This document shows positions 58,800 through 64,000 of a stretch of DNA of 64,000 nt, piece after piece. How positions within the stretch are numbered: the stretch's first letter is position 1; every line of letters begins with the position of its first letter. This stretch comes from Vandiemenella viatica (Eukaryota > Arthropoda > Insecta > Orthoptera > Morabidae): positions 170,607,121-170,671,120 of the forward strand of contig CM061919.1 of the NCBI GenBank assembly GCA_031002005.1, read 5' to 3'. The translations under genes and the position numbers were made by a program. The notes under the pieces were generated by a model. That model made no database searches, was not told where the DNA came from, and was given only the letters and a program-made list of their open reading frames with translations.

Positions 58800-60180
58800 A
58801 TACGTGCTATTGATATTTGGACAATCGCGTCGCTTGAAAATTGACCTGCTTGCATCTTTTTAGTCGCTTAAGCGCTTATTCCTATTGAAAACAGTGCTTT
58901 CCATTTTCACAACTAAACATTTTATAAAAGATTTCATCTTCCTACCAAAGTAAACAAAGAAAATGATGCAAGTAATGTTACCAAAGTTTATTTGGACTTT
59001 CAGAACAATAAAAATCTTGATTTCGGAGTATAAACAGTAGAAAATGTACAATCAGAAACATGCAGACTACAAGAACAGGAATAAAATGCTGGATATTTAC
59101 GCAAATATTACGAAGTTAATTAGTTCTATGAAAATAGTCTATCTTGTTGACGAAGTGAAAAAGAAAATTAATGGATTAATTGCTAGTACTTGACTGAAAT
59201 AATAGCAGGGAGACTGCACTGACGTATGCGGGTATTGTACTACAGAAGTGTAGCTCCGCCACCACCAATCGAGTACAACCACCGCACATAAACCGTAAAA
59301 ATAGACGCACAATAACATATTGTTTGGTTCAGAGGTAATAATTCCAATGTAGAAATTTATGGACCTATACTTCAATTTTGACCATAACTGTCCTAATATG
59401 CCATATCCTCACATTGCGACTCTTTCACTAAATTGTCCAGAATTCCCTTCATATCAAGTTTTGCAATCCACGGCCAAAACGTCTTCTTTTCTTTTTCCTC
59501 AATAAAAATACAAATTGTGACAGCTATTTTTACAGCGGCTGTACAAGAACACAAGTTCATTCATTTCAGATGAACTATGGTGAAAAATTTTATGTAGTGC
59601 AATGGACCTTATGAAATATTATACTATATCTTTATATATATATATAAAAGACTGGTGCATGTATTAGTGTGTACACGGACAAAAAGTGAAAATCCTATGT
59701 ATATTTCTCTGTGTTTTTCCTGTCATTTTTTTATGTTCCTTTTTATTTTCCTTTTGCGAGTGGACGAACGATACTATCTTTATAGCATTTTTACTGTAAA
59801 TAGCATCTTTGTCCAACCTATTTTCGTAAACGAATAAAAATCATTAAAAAGTTAAAGCATAATTCACTAGGTTGTTGAGTATTGCATCCAGCCCTATTTT
59901 ATGTTTGGGGTCTTTTATATCGGAGAATATTTTGGACAAGATTATCTGATAACCGTTCTTACAACGAAAATAAGTTTTCGTTAATAATTAGCTTCTATTA
60001 AGCCCGTCAAAAATGACGGAAAAAAAACATATTTCTGGCTCATAACTAAAAAAAAAATAATGTTGAATTTCTCGGTATGTAAAACTTTTGTTAATAACTA
60101 GTTTCTATAGCCATAAACAATGATTGGTTGAACGCAGATTTCTGGCTCATCCTCTTACGGAGCGTGCACAAACCACGTGG
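58800..60180. other. No gene recognised
   Basis: AT-rich. A tatata run near 59632-59646. Short repeats of atttctggctcata at 60030 and 60139. Confidence 0.4.
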
Positions 60181-61215
60181 CTTGGTCCAGGGGGGGGGGG
60201 GGTGGCTGGAAGGCTACGCTGGGCTACGTAGGGGAATGGAGGGGTTCCGAGCCAGGCCACGTAGCTTTCCTTTAATAACATTTTTCACAGTTAAAATGAG
60301 GGACAGAACACACAACAGCATGTGAATATTTATTTCCCTCAGTTAAAATTATCTCCTTATATAATTTACAATCGTCTGACAACAGAAAACAGTACAAAAT
60401 GTCTTCTGGAATCAAAAGGGAAAAAAGCTACGCAGGGGGGGGGGGGGGGGGGGGGGGGTGTTCACAGTAGGCCAAAATGGAGCTACACGCTCCCTTATAT
60501 AAAATGCTATTCTGGAGTCTGGGTACGTTGTCTATAGCTACGATAGCTATTGGCTAGAGAACGGTCATGTGCCAGCATTTACTCGCCAATCAACAGCCAC
60601 CATATTACATTCGTTCCATCATCTTGCTTTTCGTTTATTTACAACTAGAAGCAGAAATTCATGTAAGGAGATGAGGGGGGGGGGGGTCAATATTTACGCT
60701 ACTTTATCTGTATCAATTATAAGGACTAGGTTAAACCATAACCTAAGAATTTTTTTGGCAGATGATAAGAAACAATTAAGTTCATTAAAAACTCGGAGAA
60801 ACGTAATGCGAAATGTATTAGTCAAATAAATAACAGTTATACGTTTTCTAAATTATAGTCCCCGTCAGCTAAAGTAAAATGCATTTATTTATGTAAAATC
60901 CTAACCAAATACTCTGATAATCTAACCAGAGTAACGTATTCATATAACGAAGGATATCGTTAAAATTGACTTATTCGTTTCTCCTTATAATCATAATATA
61001 TTCCTACTACCATTATATATGATACCCTTAGTTTTTAATACATGTGTTAGCTATTAAATGAGATTTAAGATAACTTTTTTTATTAAAATTAAATCATCAA
61101 GGATATGACTATTTACTGTATAACATGGAGGAAAGAAATATATGGAGACAACGCAAGAGACCTTCACCACGTATTGAAGTGACGCCAGGTGGAGGAGGAG
61201 GAGGGGGGGGGGGAG
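60180..61215 (+). repeat. Cluster of four poly-G tracts
   Basis: G runs occur at about 60191-60202, 60436-60459 (more than 20 G), 60674-60686 and 61202-61212. They sit in otherwise AT-rich DNA and could form G-quadruplexes on the plus strand. Exact lengths are uncertain because homopolymers are error-prone. Confidence 0.8.
60620..60830 (+). repeat. Unclassified repeat Z, copy 2
   Basis: gcagaaattcatgtaagg, atatttacgct, tttatctgtatcaatta, ataacctaag and actcggagaaac match 32.83-33.29 kb, here uninterrupted and with a poly-G insertion. A further piece lies at 62826-62930. Confidence 0.6.
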
Positions 61216-61301
61216 CTAGGCCGCACCCATACAAACACGGGGTATATGTACAAAAACCTCAAGGGAACTCTAGGATAAACGTGACGCCACAATCTGGTGA
61301 T

Positions 61302-61740
61302 GGATTATTATGTAACTCGATAAGACAAATAAAAAATGAAGAATAAATTTTTTGATATTCTGCTTAGTTTTCGAGATATTCTGTCTCAAATGTGAGATTT
61401 TTTGGTTGAAATTCAGAAGAAAAAATTAGCCAAAGTCAAATTTGATTATGGATTCTTATTTAAAAAGACGAGACAAATGAAAAAATAAAGAATAAAATTT
61501 TTCGATATCTCGCCTAGTTCTCGAGATATACTGTATCAAAAGTGAGATGTCTTGAGTTGAAAAGCAGAAGAAAAATTTCGCAAAAGTCAAATTTGGTGTT
61601 GGATTCTTATGTAACACGATGAAAAACAATCGAAAATAAAGAATAAAATTTTTCGACATCTTGCTTAGTTTTCGGGATATACTGTCTCCAAATTGAGGTG
61701 ATTGGGTTGGGACGCGGCCTGGACCAAAAATTATTTCTGC
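61302..61740 (+). repeat. About 150-bp tandem repeat, three units
   Basis: The unit start ggattcttatgtaac recurs at 61302, 61450 and 61601 (periods 148 and 151). Each unit carries aagaataaa, a cgatatctcg ... cgagatata inverted repeat and gcagaagaaaaa. Confidence 0.85.
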
Positions 61741-62425
61741 CAAAGCCACAATGAATTACATGATGGACATGCAGACTGGTTATTTCAGTTTTATTACACT
61801 TGTGGTTAGGTTGAAATGCGGCCTAGACCAGAATAAAAATAGTTATCGTTTCACAATACATCGTAAGCTTAATTGGGAATATCTGGAAGTAGTTTCCATC
61901 GCGATACACGTTTTGTCACTAGCATGGTTTTACAATTACCCTTTCTGGAACAACAAAACCATTCTGGTACAGACTGCGTTTAGACCTAACCACAATCTCC
62001 ATTAAATTGCCGCTAAAGAATAAGACTATGTAGACACACCCACACACGCATATTTGAATCGCAAACTGCATTTGGGGTAACAACACAGTTTGCTTCTTCA
62101 AGATTCCTAGATTCCATAGCATAATTTAACACATTTAATTTCATCATACACTGTCAGTATAAACTGCAACGTGACGAAAGAAATCGTAATACTAAATTCA
62201 CTGAATCGCGATGTAAAAATCACCCCTTTAAATCTAATTTTCAACACTCGTTAAAAAGTAATGCTAGTCTATTATGTGCAAAATAGCAGGGTATGCTGAT
62301 TTTCTACACTACACCAACAAAAATGTGAGAACAAAGTCATCCTATGACTAAATATTTATAGACAGGCACCAAAGTTTCCAATTCCTACTGCCCACTTCAA
62401 GAACAATAATCAGAATGCAACTTAC

Positions 62426-62496
62426 TTATGAAATGATATTTCAGATCCTTTCCTCTCTTGCCTATTTGTGCAACCGTATGCAACACAAGGTGACAT
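62426..62496 (-). CDS. THAP-domain protein, first coding exon (left copy)
   Basis: Minus strand from ATG at 62496: MSPCVAYGCTNRQERKGSEI then SFH, with donor GTAAGT at 62425. C-x4-C after Met-x-x is the start of a THAP zinc finger; an intron directly after the FH motif splits the domain. Same length (71 nt) and phase as the right copy. No second exon was identified to the left, so this may be a host gene whose remaining exons are elsewhere, or a relic. Confidence 0.6.
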
Positions 62497-62598
62497 TATA
62501 AAAAACTTAGACACATTACAAAATGAAATAATCACAGTATCAAACACAATGTGAACTTTGCATTTGTATGGGTTCGCAATATGGCCGCTGCCGCCACC

Positions 62599-62608
62599 GC
62601 GCATGCGC
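62599..62608. promoter_or_regulatory. Palindromic NRF-1-like site, candidate core promoter
   Basis: GCGCATGCGC in the middle of the CpG-rich patch 62575-62625, which also has atggccgctgccgccac. It lies about 100 bp upstream of the left THAP start codon. NRF-1-type sites mark TATA-less promoters in animals. Inference only. Confidence 0.45.
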
Positions 62609-63094
62609 GAGAGTTTAGAGCCGGCGTCACAGATTTAATGTCACTTCTCCTCCATATATTTCCTTCCTCCACGCTGTATAAGCGATGTGACACTCGCAAT
62701 TCAACAACGATATTATTGCCGGAAAATAGCAGTGAGCAGAGATGTTAGAAATACTGAGATCAGGGGAAAAAATTAATTCAAGGCAATTATATGTCACAAA
62801 GTTACAATTAGTACGTTCGTTTAAATTTACATATTGCTTTTTATTTATCTATGACAACCAGATGCAGAAATTAATCTAAAGAGAAGGGTATTCAATATTT
62901 ACGCTGTATTAGTTATAAGGGCTAGGCATGGAGGAAGGAATATATGGAGACGAGATAACGCGAAATCCGTGAAACCTCGTGAAAAAAACTGTGCCTGCGC
63001 GGTGGACATCCTAGGAGTACCAAAACATTGGGCTGTTTGCACTGTGTCAGCTGCTGAGAATATTTCGTTTTCTAATATTCTAAAGTTTTCTATA

Positions 63095-63165
63095 ATGCCA
63101 AGTTGTGATGCATATGGTTGCACAAACAGACGAGATAGGAAAAAACCTGGAATAGCGTTTCATAA
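63095..63165 (+). CDS. THAP-domain protein, first coding exon (right copy)
   Basis: From ATG at 63095: MPSCDAYGCTNRRDRKKPGI then AFH, donor GTAAGT at 63166. It shares AYGCTNR and the FH end with the left copy and lies in a mirrored position, with downstream intron sequence also matching. Later exons would be right of the window. Function of this THAP protein cannot be named. Confidence 0.6.
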
Positions 63166-64000
63166 GTAAGTCACATTGTAATTATCGTTCTTGAAGTAAC
63201 TGACAGGCAACCGCAACATTAGTGCCATTCGCTATAAATTTATTCATTTCTCTCAATAGGATGATATTATTCTCAAATTTTTGTTGGTGTAGTGTAGACA
63301 ATTAGCATATGTTACTATTTTGCACCTGAAAAGCTAGCCTTATTGACAAATGTTGGAAATTTAATTTAAACGGGTCATTTTTACATCGCGACACAGTGAA
63401 TATGGTATTCTGCATGCATTACTCACGTTGTAAGTTTACACTGAAATTGCACGATGAAATTAATCGTGATAATTTGTGCTGTGCGAACTACTAAACGTGA
63501 TGAAATAAACTTTGTTGACGGAAATGTAGTTCGCGATGCATTTCTTGTGTTTAGATGTGTCTACATAGTTTGGTTTTGTAGCGGCAATATTAATGGAAAT
63601 GTTGGAAGGTTGAAATGTGGTATATACCAGAAGAGAACAAACAATTTATTTATTATTAGCTGTTAGCTTCTGATTTTTGAATGTACTGATTTTTCTAGCA
63701 AAATTATATAGGCCACTACCAGTACAATATCTTCTAAGTAAGCTCAGAAACTATGAGGTTTTATGAAGTATTATTTTTTTTTAAAGCTCTAAACATTGAC
63801 TTATGCTTTTTTTTTTTTTTTTAAATTTCAGATATGACTTGTTTCTGTTTGTAAATATGTCTACAAGTATATTTCTAGATTTTGAAATCTTCCTTGTCAA
63901 TTACTGAAATACAATGTGAAAATATAACCTATTTGAACATCAACTAAAATTTAAGGACTGTAGAAATAAATAATTTGTTATTCAAGTTAAAAAGAATTAC

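Larger units (their letters stand above)
61750..63850. repeat. Old inverted duplication carrying the two THAP exons
   Basis: Left arm (about 62605-61750 read on minus) and right arm (about 62985-63850 plus) align through exon, donor and intron: tttttgttggtgtagtgtag, ttttacatcgcga, tgtgtctacatagt, tagcggcaat. Mirror positions sum to about 125591 both at the start codons and at the last of these blocks, so indels are few although many bases differ. Confidence 0.75.

Noticed and set aside
60322..60537. Frame with a poly-Gly stretch
   Set aside because: Generated by the poly-G tract.
61919..63666. Similar small frames in both arms of the THAP duplication (with CVYIV ... SGN)
   Set aside because: Similarity follows from the DNA duplication; stops and lack of start or splice context make coding unlikely.

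Overview
The window looks like AT-rich DNA from an insect with a large, transposon-laden genome. Evidence: two insect-type host genes with spliceosomal GT-AG introns (76 bp to about 7.5 kb), a CLIP-type serine protease homologue with the phenoloxidase-cascade architecture, and a dense mix of mariner, Tc1, P-like, hAT, Penelope, LINE and tRNA-derived SINE copies. The SINE style and intron load suggest a hemimetabolous insect (roach, termite, stick insect or orthopteran grade). That placement is inference; no rRNA, mitochondrial or bacterial sequence was seen.

Host genes. (1) 175-13348, plus strand: the last seven coding exons of exportin-2 (CSE1L/CAS), the nuclear export receptor that recycles importin-alpha; all splice phases agree. 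(2) 48638-36315, minus strand: the last four exons of a serine protease homologue of the phenoloxidase-activating-factor-2 kind. His and Asp of the triad are present, but the catalytic Ser is Gly (GDGGSP). The two genes are convergent, about 23 kb apart. (3) 61.7-63.9 kb: two first coding exons with THAP zinc-finger starts, head to head in an old inverted duplication about 600 bp apart, with a palindromic NRF-1-like site between them. (4) 20.6-22.7 kb, minus strand: a decayed coding region of unknown identity with about 300 stop-free codons.

Transposon layer, left to right: LINE-A copy in exportin-2 intron 1; a Penelope-type end with a hammerhead-like motif, a LINE 3' end and a nearly complete but dead R1-clade LINE in intron 2; two mariners (14.3 and 18.0 kb); a 170-bp tandem array split by a SINE; a four-layer nest at 24.2-29.6 kb (LINE-A interrupted by a SINE and a terminal-inverted-repeat DNA transposon, itself interrupted by LINE-B); an inverted pair of Penelope-like elements (31.0-32.6 kb); foldback inserts at 34.6, 42.2 and 43.2 kb; hAT MITEs at 35.1 and 58.4 kb; Tc1 at 38.8 kb and mariner at 45.1 kb inside protease introns; a mariner split by two SINEs (49.1-50.5 kb); a second copy of the DNA transposon (50.7 kb); LINE-A (51.8 kb); a P-element-like THAP transposon (54.7-56.7 kb) carrying an RTE-type LINE fragment; poly-G tracts and a 150-bp tandem array at 60-61.7 kb.

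The most interesting threads are the hammerhead-ribozyme-like cores at the ends of Penelope-type fragments, including an 87-bp-arm perfect palindrome; the head-to-head THAP duplication; paralogous copies that show the empty site of a LINE insertion; and the unidentified decayed coding region. Nothing was computed or searched. Exon limits and motifs were read by eye, family assignments are from memory of conserved motifs, and transposon limits without an explicit target-site duplication are approximate.
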